64,000 bases of DNA from Nageia nagi (lineage: Eukaryota > Pinophyta), in NCBI GenBank assembly GCA_050084985.1, contig JBITNC010000002.1, forward strand, positions 23,436,001 to 23,500,000. Direction: 5' to 3'. The notes under the pieces were generated by a model. It worked only from the letters and a program-made list of their open reading frames with translations, was not told the origin of the DNA and ran no database searches. Below are positions 48,330-59,479 of the stretch, piece by piece (positions within the stretch are counted from its first letter, which is position 1; every line of letters begins with the position of its first letter). Both the position numbers and the translations under genes were made by a program.

Positions 48330-48720
48330 CTCAATGGAACAAAGAAATACCTCACTTTGAAGGTAATTAGCAAGGTAGGTTGGTAATATGTAATGGTCCT
48401 AATAGACCTTGGTGTTACTCATAATTTTATTAATAGATATTTTATGGAGAAAATGGATCTTAAAACCAAGGGGTTTGAAGGATTTAGAGTTTCCAATGCC
48501 AATGGGAAATATTTATTAGTGAGCCATGTCATGGAAAGATTTGGGATGAGACTACATAGTTAGAGAAAACTTTTATGTGTATCCACTTAAGGGGCATCCT
48601 CACATTATCTTAGATATGCAATGGTTATTTTAATTGGGTGACATTCACACCAATTATAGGAATTTAACTATGATATTTGATATTAATGATAAGACCCACA
48701 CTTTCCAAGGAGTTAAGGAT
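48330..48720 (+). pseudogene. Element D aspartic protease
   Basis: YVMVLIDLGVTHNFINRYF carries the catalytic Asp at about 48405 in a D-L-G context, where D-S-G or D-T-G is usual. It is followed by KTKGFEGFRVSNANGKYL and the region around HPHIILDMQW-like sequence at 48595-48630 (frame-broken). The protease normally cuts the gag-pol polyprotein. Confidence 0.75.
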
Positions 48721-48794
48721 GTATGCCCATAAATCACTAACAAGAGATTGAAAGTGTTTTGGTCATAACTTGAGGAAGAAGAGAAATAAGATAA

Positions 48795-49043
48795 GCTAAC
48801 ATTGGGCAAGGAGGAAGGTTGGCATCCCACATTGAATATGAAGAAGGCTTGGCACCTAACTTTGGGCAAGGAAAAAGTATAGCATCTCAATTTGGATGTG
48901 AAGATGGCTTGGCATCTAATGCTAGGCAAGGAAGAGTTTTGGCACCCCATGTTGGGAATCAAGGGTTTTTGGCACCTAATATTAGAAAAGAAAGGAGCAT
49001 GGCACCCCAAGTTGAACAAAAGGGAGAATTGACATCCAATGTT
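48795..49043 (+). repeat. 30-bp tandem repeat encoding a decapeptide, in element D
   Basis: About nine 30-base units. In the frame read from 48819 the units align as LASHIEYEEG, LAPNFGQGKS, IASQFGCEDG, LASNARQGRV, LAPHVGNQGF, LAPNIRKERS, MAPQVEQKGE, LTSN, with an earlier partial ANIGQGGR. The core is L-A-(P/S)-(N/H/Q). DNA units share ttggca(c/t)c(c/t)(c/a)a. It lies after the protease, where the polymerase should begin. Confidence 0.8.
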
Positions 49044-49045
49044 AA

Positions 49046-49499
49046 ATATATATATTTATCATGAAGCAAAAGCTACACTCTTTTTCACTCGTACTTACTT
49101 TTTTCATCTTTTTGTAGGGATATTTTTTAGGATTCTTTCAAATACTCATTACTACAATTTTGTACTCAGCATAGATGAGTGTATCAAAGTTTTTGTATGT
49201 ATACTTTTATCTCCTAAAGATTGTTGTATTAGAATATTTGTAGGCATTTTTGTACTTAATGTGGATTGCTAATGTTAGAATGAACTCCAACAAAATATCA
49301 AATTTTTTGCATGTAGCATCTAGATGCCAAAGAGGAACTCTAATGGTTGATATAGGGATTCCATGGGCCAGATTATGGGAGAGATTTATTGAATTTGCAT
49401 TCCACCAAAAAGAGCCATAGTTGATACCTCATTTGAAACTAAAAGATTTTTGGTAGAGAATAAATTTTAACATTCTACAATTGCTTAAGGGAAAGCAAT
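49046..49499 (+). other. Element D post-repeat region without polymerase
   Basis: A stretch of about 450 bases between the repeat tract and the polypurine tract. Part (49300-49500) may be far-C-terminal pol, for example a segment near agagccatagttgatacctc, but no RT, RNase H or integrase block can be read. Confidence 0.5.
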
Positions 49500-49500
49500 T

Positions 49501-49515
49501 CAAGATGGGAGGCTT
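49501..49515 (+). other. Element D polypurine tract
   Basis: Caagatgggaggctt precedes the LTR start TGTAACATTCCC. The upstream gggaaagcaa is also shared with element C. Confidence 0.7.
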
Positions 49516-50901
49516 TGTAACATTCCCTTTTTATAAAAAATAAATAATTTTAGAATCCTAAGGATTCCCTTTTTGTAAATATTTATTTATTCATGTATTT
49601 TTTTTGTTACTTGGGATATAATTATAAAGACATGTTGGACCCACTTTGTGAGCCCCTTTAGGGATGTTTTCCTCCTAAACTAGGATGTGTTATTTAATTT
49701 ATCATTAATGCACTTAGAGATCCTAACAATGATTATGGGAATCCCAAGGCTTGTATAACACCTAGATGAAAATTAAGCATGGATAAACACCTATTTTCCC
49801 CAATGTTGGATTTGGGAGCATTTGTACACATGTGCCAACCTTGGGGAGACTCCTAAACCCCTACATTGGCCCATGATGATCCCTAGTTCCCATGCATGAC
49901 TCCCAAACTCATGTGGTACCTTGAAATGTCACATTAGAATGCATGGTACCTTGGAATCCCATGTTGGCATGCATGGTATGTTATACTCCCATGTTGGTAT
50001 TTATGGCCTCTAGGTACCCATTTTGGGCATGCTTGACCCCTAGGCCCCTATGTTGGAGATATTGGACCTCCAAGAGGCTAATATTAAGATTGGGGAGGTT
50101 TGGGATGACTCCTAGGTGAGATCCAAATCTAGTAATGAGCTATATAAGGCTAAGGAACCTCATTAATGATATAGAATTGATTTTATACTAAAACCCTTCT
50201 CTTTAGAGTTACTAAAGACTTCATAGTGTCAAGCACCCTTGAGCACAATGTATAAGGAGAGTTTAAGAGGTATAGAATACCTTTTATATTATGATTGAGG
50301 TGAGTATTCATGCTATGATATTTCCCTACTATGAGGCATCCATAAGTGATCTACACCTTTGAATCCATCCAGTGGCATTCTGAAATCACATCCATTCTCT
50401 TCACCAAGAGATATCCTTTGAGGGAACCCTTTAGTGTGTCATATACAAAAATAGTAGTGTGCGATTATTATATAGTAATTTTAAGATCTATCTCTACATA
50501 TTGTATGCTCTAGTTGGATCCTTAGAGATCAACGTTAAGCCCTTTAGGCCTATTCGATATTGTACTTATCATTTCTTCATCAATAGAATCATGGCATACT
50601 TGGATCTCACTTGTTGCATTAATATTTAAGGTTCATGCTTTCATATTTGTAATGTTGAGCTATTTTAGTATATTCATACTTGTATGGTGGATTGTTGACA
50701 TTCCTAGATGTGTTTGGCATGTTATATGAGTCTTCATGTTGGGGTATAAGAGTGGATATGGACTAGTAAGGTGCATTGTTTGGTTTCATGGCTTGTTATT
50801 TTCATGTTTTATACCCTAATATTGTTAATTTCATGCATATAGATATTGTTTGATAATTTATTTGGCTATTTTCTACCTTGATCATATTTGGGAATATTAC
50901 A
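49516..50901 (+). repeat. Element D 3' LTR
   Basis: 1386 bp, TGTAACATTCCC...GGGAATATTACA. Contains subrepeats of the type cccatgttggcatgcatgg (49850-50060). Confidence 0.85.
50140..50149 (+). promoter_or_regulatory. TATA box of element D 3' LTR
   Basis: Ctatataagg occurs in the 3' LTR. The matching segment of the 5' LTR has been deleted, so only the downstream LTR could still start transcription. Confidence 0.45.
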
Positions 50902-50906
50902 TTAAC

Positions 50907-51430
50907 CTTGAATAAGGTTGATGTTGGATGGCTTAGATATGCTTGGCATATCTCTTACTACCTCCTTTGTGTTGATATTTATCAAATTTTTAAAACTAAT
51001 ATGTCCAAGTGTTTTTTCCATAACCAAGTAGTGTCTTCTTGTCCAAGCAGATAAGATCCTTCTCATATTTCAATTAGAGTGTACAAGTTATTAGTTTTCC
51101 TTGTTCTAGTTGCTATAAGTTGACCACATTTTGGTTTTCTTATTTCACACATATGCTTTTTAAAGGTCACATCATTACCTTTGTCACATATTTTTCTAAC
51201 ACTCAAAAAGTTATATCTCAAAACAATGATAAATAAAACTTCTTTAGACTTCATCTTTCCATTTCCCATTTTTCACAATTCCTTCACCAACTATTTTGGT
51301 ACCATTATTATTTTCAAACTTGACTAATCCTCCATAATATTATTGTAGATTCTCAAAGCTTTGTTATTCCTTGGTTATGTTCTTTGTACAACCATTGTGA
51401 ATAATTTAGGGTCTTGACTTGTTCTCATCT
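50907..51430 (-). pseudogene. Element A protease and GAG-pre-integrase
   Basis: The minus-strand open stretch 51063-51269 reads RYNFLSVRKICDKGNDVTF, CEIRKPKCGQLIATRTR and NNLYTL, typical of the region joining protease to the HHCC finger. Upstream (51290-51430) a broken protease site can be traced (SQ-W-L-Y-K-E-H region and FENNNGTKIVGEGIV). Downstream (50907-51060) LGQEDTTWLWKK continues the GAG-pre-integrase up to the D insertion. Confidence 0.75.
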
Positions 51431-52346
51431 TTAAGAGCTACTTAACAAATCAATGATTTAGTTGCATTGTTATCTTCATTTTTCCAAACTCATTTAATTG
51501 TAGTATTCTGCACTTTGAATTTTATCTTAATTATTTTAGAATCTTTCTTATTCATCTTGCATTAATTGACTGAATTTCTTCTATAAAATTTTGCTTTTTG
51601 CCCATAATTATGATATTTATAGTTTTCCAAAGTTAAATCTATCAAATGAGTGAAACAATTTCTATTTAAAATATTTATTGGCTGAGTTTTCATTCTACTA
51701 AATGCTATTTTATGACCAAAAGAATTACATTTATAATAATAGCCATAAAATTGATTTCCATAATTAGAATAGGAATTGAAAAACTTATTTTGCTAATAAA
51801 CTTTGCTTGTTGTCAATCTTGGCATTCTCCTTGCTTTCTTAACAACTTTGATGAAACCTTCACTACTATCTTCTTGACTCTCTCTAGGTTGATTATTCTT
51901 TACCTCCTATTTAATTTTTCTATCAAATTGAATATCATTTGATTAAGTTTTAGGTAGTCATTGTTTAGTTGCACTTGAGATTTATGTAGGATCAAATTTG
52001 AGACAATGTTTATTATTGGATGTCTTTATGCTCTTAATAATTGATCAAATTGCTTTGATATTTGAGAAAACTTAAGACTTATCTTAGATTGTTAAGATAA
52101 TTTCTCAATCTCCTTTCTTAAAGTAATAATTTCCTCTCCCAAGTTGTGGTAGACATCTATTCTATCAGTGAACTAGAGTTGCAAGGATTCTTAAGTTACC
52201 TTGAATTCTTGTAATTGGAATTTCATTTATTCAATTTTATCATTGGTATTATTTAATATTTTAATAAATTTCTTTTTCTTTCTCCTTTTATTATCAAGAT
52301 CATCTAAAGTAGCTATTAGCTTCAATTTAATATCAACTACAACTTC
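51431..52346 (-). other. Element A gag-protease spacer
   Basis: Minus-strand sequence between the zinc knuckle and the protease. It shows Lys/Asn-rich broken frames compatible with the long charged linker of this clade but without motifs. Confidence 0.4.
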
Positions 52347-53408
52347 TTAATCATCATCATCAGGGTCTTCAATAATTTTATCTTTCTTATTATTTATTTC
52401 AAATGCCATAAATAATGCTTCATCATATTCATATTTAGAATTATTATTTGAGCCATAAACATATTTATATTCACTTTGTTTAGAAATTAAACTTGTACTG
52501 ATATTCTTCTTTTTGAAATTTCTATCTTTGTTTATGTTACTGTTACCTATTGACTTTCTTATGTAGTCATCATTATCATTATTTTTCATTGTATGACCAT
52601 ATATTGGTAAAGTGACCAATATCACCATAACTAAAATATTTTAGAGGTAAGTTCCCTTTGTATTTTATCTATCCTCTTTTAATATTTCAAACAAAATTAG
52701 ACTATTTAGGATTTGATATATCTTCTTCCTCAAGATCTAATTTAACTTTAGTAATTTTTGGAGATTTAAACATTAACTCTCTATCAATAGTTCTATTTTT
52801 TCCTATCCTCATTTCATATGTTGTTAATGAATAATACATTTCATCCATTGAGAATGTTATATCTAGATCTTTTTCTTCTTTAATGATAGACACTTTTGAG
52901 TCAAACCTTAGTTGCAAGGATCTTGAAATTTTTTCTTAACTATCATTTTATGTTCTATGTTTTTTCCCAATCCTCTGATTGTATTTGTTAATTTATTTAC
53001 CTCAAACAAGTAATTATATATATAATATTCATTATTCATATTCAAGATTTTAAACTAAGATTTGAATATTTACAACTTAGCTTCTTTTATTTTATCATCT
53101 CCTCCATAAACACTTTTCAATTTATTCCATATTTCTTTAGTTGATTTATAACTTTTGATCTTTACTAGTTCACTATCAACCAAATCACATATCAAAGCAT
53201 TTCTAACCTTTGATTCATTCTCACAAAATTTCTTTCCATCCACATCAGTTTGAGGAGTAGAAGGAACTGTATAACTAAATGAAAATGATTCCAAAATGTC
53301 AAATCCAAAAGCATAGAGGTAAGCTTGCATACTTATCTTCCAGAATGTATAATTTATTCCATAAAAGAGAGGGAATTTGTTTGATGAGAAACCTTCACCT
53401 CTTTCCAT
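52347..53408 (-). pseudogene. Element A gag with zinc knuckle
   Basis: The ATG at 53408 opens 112 codons: SSNKFPLFYGINYTFWKISM, ESKVRNALICDLVDSELVKI and STKEIWNKLKSVYGG. These are the classic start of UBN2-type copia gag (N-Y-x-x-W, then T-x-K-E-I-W-x-x-L). It continues in other frames (52702-52917, 52347-52628). The zinc knuckle near 52600-52650 reads YFSYGDIGHFTN, with both leading cysteines changed to tyrosine. An acidic tail ends EDPDDDD. Confidence 0.85.
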
Positions 53409-53456
53409 ACTATCTATGCTAGGATCACCCTTAGTTGATTAGACTTGAAATAAGGA

Positions 53457-53472
53457 CCTTTATTTGACACCA
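53457..53472 (-). other. Element A primer-binding site
   Basis: The minus strand reads TGGTGTCAAATAAAGG, two bases inside the LTR end at 53475. Partial match to initiator tRNA-Met (TGGTATCAGAG). Confidence 0.6.
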
Positions 53473-53474
53473 AT

Positions 53475-55298
53475 TGTTAAAATCCAAGTGACACTAAGAG
53501 GGGGGATGAATCAATGTGATAAAATTAAACCTATTATTTTAAATTTACCATTAAAATAAAATAGTATGAAAATAAAATCAAGTAAACCAAGCACCATAAG
53601 ATAACATCACATAAAACAATATGTAACGAGGTTAACTAATGTGGCTACATCCCTAGATAAAATTGCTTAGATCATGGTCTAAATATAACCATTGTAAATA
53701 ATCAACTTTATATAGTTTACCAACACCAAATAGAAGGAGCACTAACCCCAAATTTATTAGTTACAACTAAAAGGAGTACCAACCCTTAACTTCTATACCA
53801 CCCATTACAAGAAGCACTAACCCCTCTTGCCAAGCACAAACTTGACAAAGAAACATAATAGCAATTTTTACAAAAGTTGTAAAACCTATCTCAAAGACCC
53901 TTAATGTCCTAGCTCATCAAATTTCACTCTTGGCTATCTGTTCCTGATTCTTTCAATTACCTCTCATAGCCAAACTACTACTTTCATTACCATTTAAAAC
54001 TATTTAGCAATTGTAGTCACCTTTTTATCTCAACATAAAGTTATATATCATATTACTACCAATCCTATATATTTTCTTATCTCTACAATATCACCTCATT
54101 ATGTGTTTAGAAAAAATATTTCATACAATCTCCCCTTAGCAACAACACATTATGTCTCTCAATAATATACTTTTACTTGGTTATACTCAAAAATATTTTA
54201 TTCGGTTTTTCTCTATTATAACTATCCATACCCATCTTTTTTAGTTACAATCACTAAATAATTATCTTTTTCTTATTCCTTTTATTATTTTACAATTCAT
54301 TCTATTTTTTTATTTCATCCACAAATTAGTCTTGAACAATAAAACCACTCTTGATGGTCATTCAGTTATGAATACTTCATTTTTGAGGTATAAAAATAAT
54401 GAATGCAATAAAGTTCCACATATTGCATATGCTATAACATTTAACATAGGTGTCAAAATGTAATAAAACTCTATTATTAGATAGATTATTTTATTTTTAT
54501 GAGAATCATGTGGTCATATGATCCCTTTTTCTTCAAAGATATGCATTTGGTAGCTATTTTTATGATTGTTGTAGAAAATTATAGTTAGAAATGCCTAAAA
54601 TAAATAGAGGGATAATCACATTTCATTTATCCTATCATAAATACCCAAAATAAATGGTGGGATAATCTCATTCCATTTATCCTATCATAAATGTCCATAA
54701 TTTACCATGCATGTTTTTACCCCCAACAAACTTCATTGATGGTCAACAAACTTCCTTAATGCTTGACAAAGTGTGGGATAATCGAACTTTGTATGTCCTT
54801 CACATTGTTTACCATATATTTATTTTATTTTTAACCTAAATAAATGTTTATGATTCTTGACTAACCTTTTTTTATTCTTGAGTAATATTTTTTTATGCCC
54901 AACATGCATTTTTAACCTATTTTAGTAAATTGCTTCGTTTAATGGGAAATTTTTTAACAAAGGTAGGCATGCATATACTCACTAGAAGGCTTATTTTGAG
55001 CACTATTCAATAACTAAGAAATCAAATAAATTTGAATCCTTTAAGAAGAGGTATACCTCTTCAAATATAATTGATCCATTTTTATGAAAAATTCCTATCG
55101 ACACAATTTCATTTTGCATTGTCGGACATCATCTTTCATTATCTACCTTCATCCTACATTGTCATACATCATCAAACTATTCTCATACTTCATAAGTTTT
55201 TTTCCATTTTAATTCTTTTCTATGGTGTGTTTTCAATAATGATATCTTCTTTGTTCTGGTATGTTGACAATAATGATAAGCTCTACTCTTGTTCAACA
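53475..55298 (-). repeat. Element A right (5') LTR
   Basis: 1824 bp, the uninterrupted LTR copy. Plus-strand ends TGTTAAAATCC and GTTCAACA. It preserves the empty target of element B near 54966-54985. Confidence 0.85.
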
Positions 55299-55329
55299 CT
55301 TATATATAGTTTAGACATTATTTATAGCT

Positions 55330-56010
55330 ACACAATGGAATCATGAGGTTCATAATTGAATTATTTTGAATCAATAGTAGATAGAATAAGATATAGTTAA
55401 GTAATCATCCAAACTTATATATTTATTAAGCATCCTTGACGATTAACTTGAATATTTGTAATATATTCATTCTTGTATTGGAGAACCACAATTGCTCAAG
55501 AAAAAGGTACAGAGAAAAATAAGCATTAGGATCCAAAAGCCCAAGTTTACTTTTCATAAAGTAATAGACATGTCACTCTCTAGAGGCCCACCTATTAGGA
55601 GATAGAATCATCTTGTTAGATACTTTTTCAACCTTGTTAAAATCCCTACACATAATCCAAACCATTGGGGGTAAGGATAATGGACAACATTTCTAAAGTT
55701 TACATCAACCAATAATCTCAGTTGGAGAATAAACATTGATAATTCCAAAAGCAAAATTGCATATTTCAAGAAAAATGCAAAAAAATATGTTTAGATGGGT
55801 CTATTCCCCAAGTAATTAGACTATCATTCCATCTTTTTTTGAGGAGAATGATATCTCCCCCTCTTCCATGAGGGTGATTAGTGGCATACATTTGGCAACC
55901 TAGAAAAACTATAGAGCATGGAGATTGTAAAATGAAATATGTAACTTTAACCTCTTGTAAACAAACAAGATTAGGATAAACATAAAGGTTAGAACATGTT
56001 TGAAATTATT
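55330..56010 (-). pseudogene. LINE ORF2 endonuclease relic
   Basis: The minus strand from about 55990 reads PNLVCLQEVKVTYF, FLGCQMYATNHPHGRGGD and IILLKKRWNDSLITWGID. It then reaches a stretch ending MVWIMCRDFNKVE and MKSKLGLLDPNAYF. These correspond to the apurinic/apyrimidinic-type endonuclease of plant L1 elements (Q-E-x-K, G-x-G-G, G-D-F-N). The Gly of GDFN reads Arg and stops are present. The reading ends at element A's LTR, so the reverse transcriptase is absent. Confidence 0.75.
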
Positions 56011-56299
56011 TCCAAGAAAAATACCTCTTAATTGGGTCTGTCAGTCGTTTAATATTTTAGGAGAAAAAAATCTTTCTAGTGGGTTGAGGTTCATATCACT
56101 ACTAAACCCACCACATTCTTCCATAAGTAAGAGGAATGACTTGCTCAAAGGAAATTTCTATTGATTGGTCATTTGCAATTTCTTATCAAAGTTTGCATGG
56201 TTATTTTTAGATGGAGGGTCTAATAGACTGTCAACTTGACTCTCAGGAGTACTCCTTATCAATTGCCTTAAGTTGTTGTATAATAAAAGAGACTAGTGG

Positions 56300-57250
56300 G
56301 CATCTTACATAACCTTAGAACTCCTTATCATTATCTCTCAAAGAGGGTTTGATAAGAATTGAGGACACAACATGCATTTGCAAGGTAGGTTTACCGAAAG
56401 TTGCTAGTGCAAAAGTCTTTGAGGATTGGCTTGAACTTGGGGCAATAGGCTGAGACTTATTACCCTTCCCATTTTTGGAGGGAACATCTATCCATTCTCT
56501 ATGAGACTCCTTGGGAGGTGTTGCATGTGTGTTAGGTGCAAAAGCCTTGGAAGGTACCTCAACCTTAAATTTATTTGCCATTGAAGGAAAATCATGAATT
56601 CTATGATATGGAGACTAAAACCTAAAATAGGTGTTGGGCAGATTGACATTCGTCATCCTTTAGTGAAAATAGGTAGCACAATATTGAATTTAAATATACT
56701 CTTTAAGGATTTTAGCCATATCTACTCGAATATGCATACATTGAGATGGACAAGATGAGTAGAATTGAGCAGGTTCATCATAGCCAAATGTACCGAGAAG
56801 GTTAACAAAATTTCGTATATAGGGCCAAAGAGATATTAGGAGATCAAGGAATTTCACCCATACAAGGACCTCCAAAGATAACATTATTAATTGAAAAATC
56901 CCTATTCTAGGGTTGGAAAAGGAGCATAGTTTGGTAAACATAACTAGGCCCTTTACTCAATACCTTTTGCATATGCTCACGGGCACACAAAATAAAATGA
57001 TAAAAACCTTTGAAAAGCTTTTGGACATGCTTGACCTGAATACGATATGGACATCAATATTAGTCTATCCATGTCCTAAGGATTGAATCAGGTGGAATAT
57101 GACCAAAGAAATACCAAATAAGGGTATTATTCTCTAGCCAATAATAAGCCTAATTAAATTCAATTAGAGGAATGACAAAGTCAAGTTTAAACTCACCTAT
57201 GTGAACACCTTGAGGATGAATTTCCTTGACTTCTTGCTCAGGGGGGGAGC
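56300..57250 (-). pseudogene. LINE ORF1 relic (DUF4283)
   Basis: Upstream of the endonuclease on the same strand. Starting near 57240 it reads PPEQEVKEIHPQGVHIGEF, then LIWYFFGHIPPDSILRTW, VKHVQKLFKGFYHFILC, SKGPSYVYQTMLLFQP and VWVKFLDLLISLWPYIRN, HIRVDMAKILKEYI (56690-56941). This is the DUF4283 order of plant L1 ORF1. The final part (56315-56581) reads REWIDVPSKNGKGNKSQPI, the basic tail. Two frame changes are needed. Confidence 0.65.
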
Positions 57251-58769
57251 CATTTCTCTCATCCCTAACTTTAGATAAAACTGAAGAAGAAGAGACAAAT
57301 ATTAGAAAAAACTTAAGAGATTACAAGAAATTATATAAAAAAGGTTTTTATAATTTTTGATTATACTTAAAAAATATTTAATTATACTCCATATATTAAT
57401 ATATTTTTAATAATATTGTAATTTTATATTAAATATAACATTGATAACTCTTGAAATTTAATCTTTGAGATATATATCTTTAAAAATCTAATCTTTTAGA
57501 TAATTAACTTTAAAATAAATAATTATAAAATTTCTAACTATAACTATTGTCATAGAAGATAAAAATAAAACCTTTGAAAAGTCTTTAAATTGAACTACAG
57601 TAAACCATATATATGAAAAAGACTATCTTTAAATAGAATACAAAACCAGAGTCATCTTGGCAGTTGAAGATACTTAGGTAGGGTTTTAAATATCCATAAG
57701 GACTTGAGTCTCTGAAACAAATGAGAAGAAAGGAATCTAAAATTTAGATTAAGATGACTCCACTCAACTTGGAATAAAGAATTGTTTATTGATATAAATG
57801 ACTCAGTGGTAAATGGGGCTAAAGCTACAATTCAGATTTTGCACTATTCCTTCAGGGAGGCGTTGAATAGTCAGTTTTGCATTAACTTTCTTGTTTCTTG
57901 TATATAGAAAGTCAGTGTGAGGGTTTAAATCAGAAAAATGTTTTAGCAGGTAATTCTCAAAATTCGAATAACATCTATTTATTCAACTGTATGACAATAC
58001 AACATTAATGTATTGTTCTTCCTACACAAAAATGACTGCTTGGTAAAATTACAGTGTTCTCCTATATTTTTTAAACACGGTTGATTATTTCCTATGTAGT
58101 TTTAGTCAAAGGTCTAAAATAGGAATTCGTCAAATAATCATTTGAGCCAGTTCGATGATTGGTGAATCCACCATTAATCAGATTAAAATTAAGTACCAAA
58201 AATTTAAAAAATGTTAATATACATATTTTTATAACAATTAAAAGTATTTGTAATTTTTAGCAATAGTTTTTAGAAAAAATATTGAAAGCTAGTATATTAC
58301 TGTTACATGTCATTCTAACAGCATGTTTTAAGGTATGATTATGGTAATAATAGTTGACATATTTCTTATAGATGCAAGTTAACTGCATTTCTAAAAGAAT
58401 AATCAAAATCAATGAAACTTTTAGTAATCATCGATTTTAATCTATGATTTTAGTTATATAGTAGTCATGGCACCACTCTAACTAAATGTATTAATTTGAT
58501 ATCTGAATAATAGATTGATGATGTTATGTGGGAATATTTCAAATTAAAAGTTAGTTATTGGCTTTAATAAACTATCAACTAGTTACATAATAAATTTTGA
58601 ATGGATATTCTTCAAAAATAAAAAATCTAGGGAAGCCTACACTCATTATACATAAAGGTCTTAATAAGAGGAAAAAATAATTTTTGAATGAGTAATTTTT
58701 TAAAGAAATAAATATCGAGGAAGTTTCTAGAAAGTGTACACTAATTAGTTATGCAGGTAAGAAGGTAAA
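57251..58769. other. AT-rich intergenic DNA
   Basis: No recognised gene or element. The interval 57620-58140 is less AT-rich but shows no supported frame. Confidence 0.5.
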
Positions 58770-59000
58770 GGTAAAGTATATTAACATCATTGTGAGACCA
58801 ATTGGTCCATAGGATTGTAGTAGGTCATTACATAGCATCTATGTCTCATAGTAGGAATGGAACATAGGACACATATACCAACCGATCTATGAAACGGACT
58901 GTAGTTCACCATTATATAACATGTATGTCTCATATTGAAAATCTAACATGAAACACAAGATACAACAAAGTCAACACATGACCAACTCAACCAACAACTG
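58770..59000 (-). mobile_element. tRNA-derived SINE candidate, dimeric copy
   Basis: On the minus strand from 59000, TGGTTGAGTTGG (A-box-like) is followed by a weak B box (TGTTAGATTTTC) and a body acatacatgttatataatgg. A second module starts at about 58890 with TAGATCGGTTGG, then TGTTCCATTCC, then acatagatgctatgtaatg and cctactacaatcc. Both modules resemble the single copy at 19690-19846, including a tail around ttggt..ctca..atgttaat. Confidence 0.5.
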
Positions 59001-59479
59001 AAACCTATTGAAAGAGTAGATAAACCTTTAGAAAATGATGTACCGTAACAACATTATATTTAAAACCACACATAAAGAGACAAAATAATTAGAGCCCAAG
59101 GTAGATATTTGATTCTCTTCACTTTAAATAAAACAAATGCAACTTAAAAATTAAATCAAATATTTATAGTTCGATGCAAAACTAGATCCCGAGGAACTAT
59201 AAAATAAAGCCATGCATAATAGGAGAAGCTTCTAGAAGAGATCAAAGAAAGTTACGGGAGAAAACAAATCTGCAATCGAAAAAGAGCACAAGTATTAGAA
59301 AAGTAGATACCGAGCGGAGCTAATAGATCTTGAAAAATATAGACAAACCCTTGTAAAGAGCTAGAAGTGAGACCAGTAAATCCAGTTGGAGCATATATTC
59401 ACCAGTGAGTCCTTTTCATATGGTGCTATAATACTCCGTTTAGTGTATGCTTTTACGTTGTTGGGATCTAAAGATTTAA
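59001..59479. other. Intergenic sequence before element E
   Basis: Moderately AT-rich, no supported gene. The last five bases, tttaa (59475-59479), are the expected left target duplication of element E. Confidence 0.5.

Larger units (their letters stand above)
45629..50901 (+). mobile_element. Ty3/gypsy element D, nested in A
   Basis: 5273 bp on the plus strand, opposite to A. The 5' LTR is 45629-46701 (1073 bp) and the 3' LTR is 49516-50901 (1386 bp). Flanks TTAGC (45624-45628) and TTAAC (50902-50906) are a 4/5 match for a target duplication. The interior has gag and an aspartic protease but no RT, RNase H or integrase. Instead there is a decapeptide repeat tract and ~450 bases of unassigned DNA before the polypurine tract. 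LTR starts (TGTAACATTCCC) and the polypurine tract match element C, so both belong to one family. Confidence 0.85.
30304..55298 (-). mobile_element. Ty1/copia element A, outer member of the nest
   Basis: Minus-strand copia retrotransposon. The right LTR (5', 53475-55298) is 1824 bp. The left LTR (3') totals about 1808 bp but is split by element B (30304-31788 and 42317-42639). The interior is 42640-53474, split by element D. Without insertions the element is ~9.2 kb. Domains in minus-strand order are gag, zinc knuckle, protease, GAG-pre-integrase, integrase, RT and RNase H, the copia order. LTR ends are TGTTGAGC...TTAACA on the minus strand. Flanking 5-mers (atttc and cttat) do not match, so no target duplication is preserved. 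The LTRs are heavily diverged, making A the oldest element of the nest. Confidence 0.85.

Noticed and set aside
49039-49272. 77-codon ORF after the decapeptide repeat
   Set aside because: No domain and no similarity to gypsy pol that I can read.
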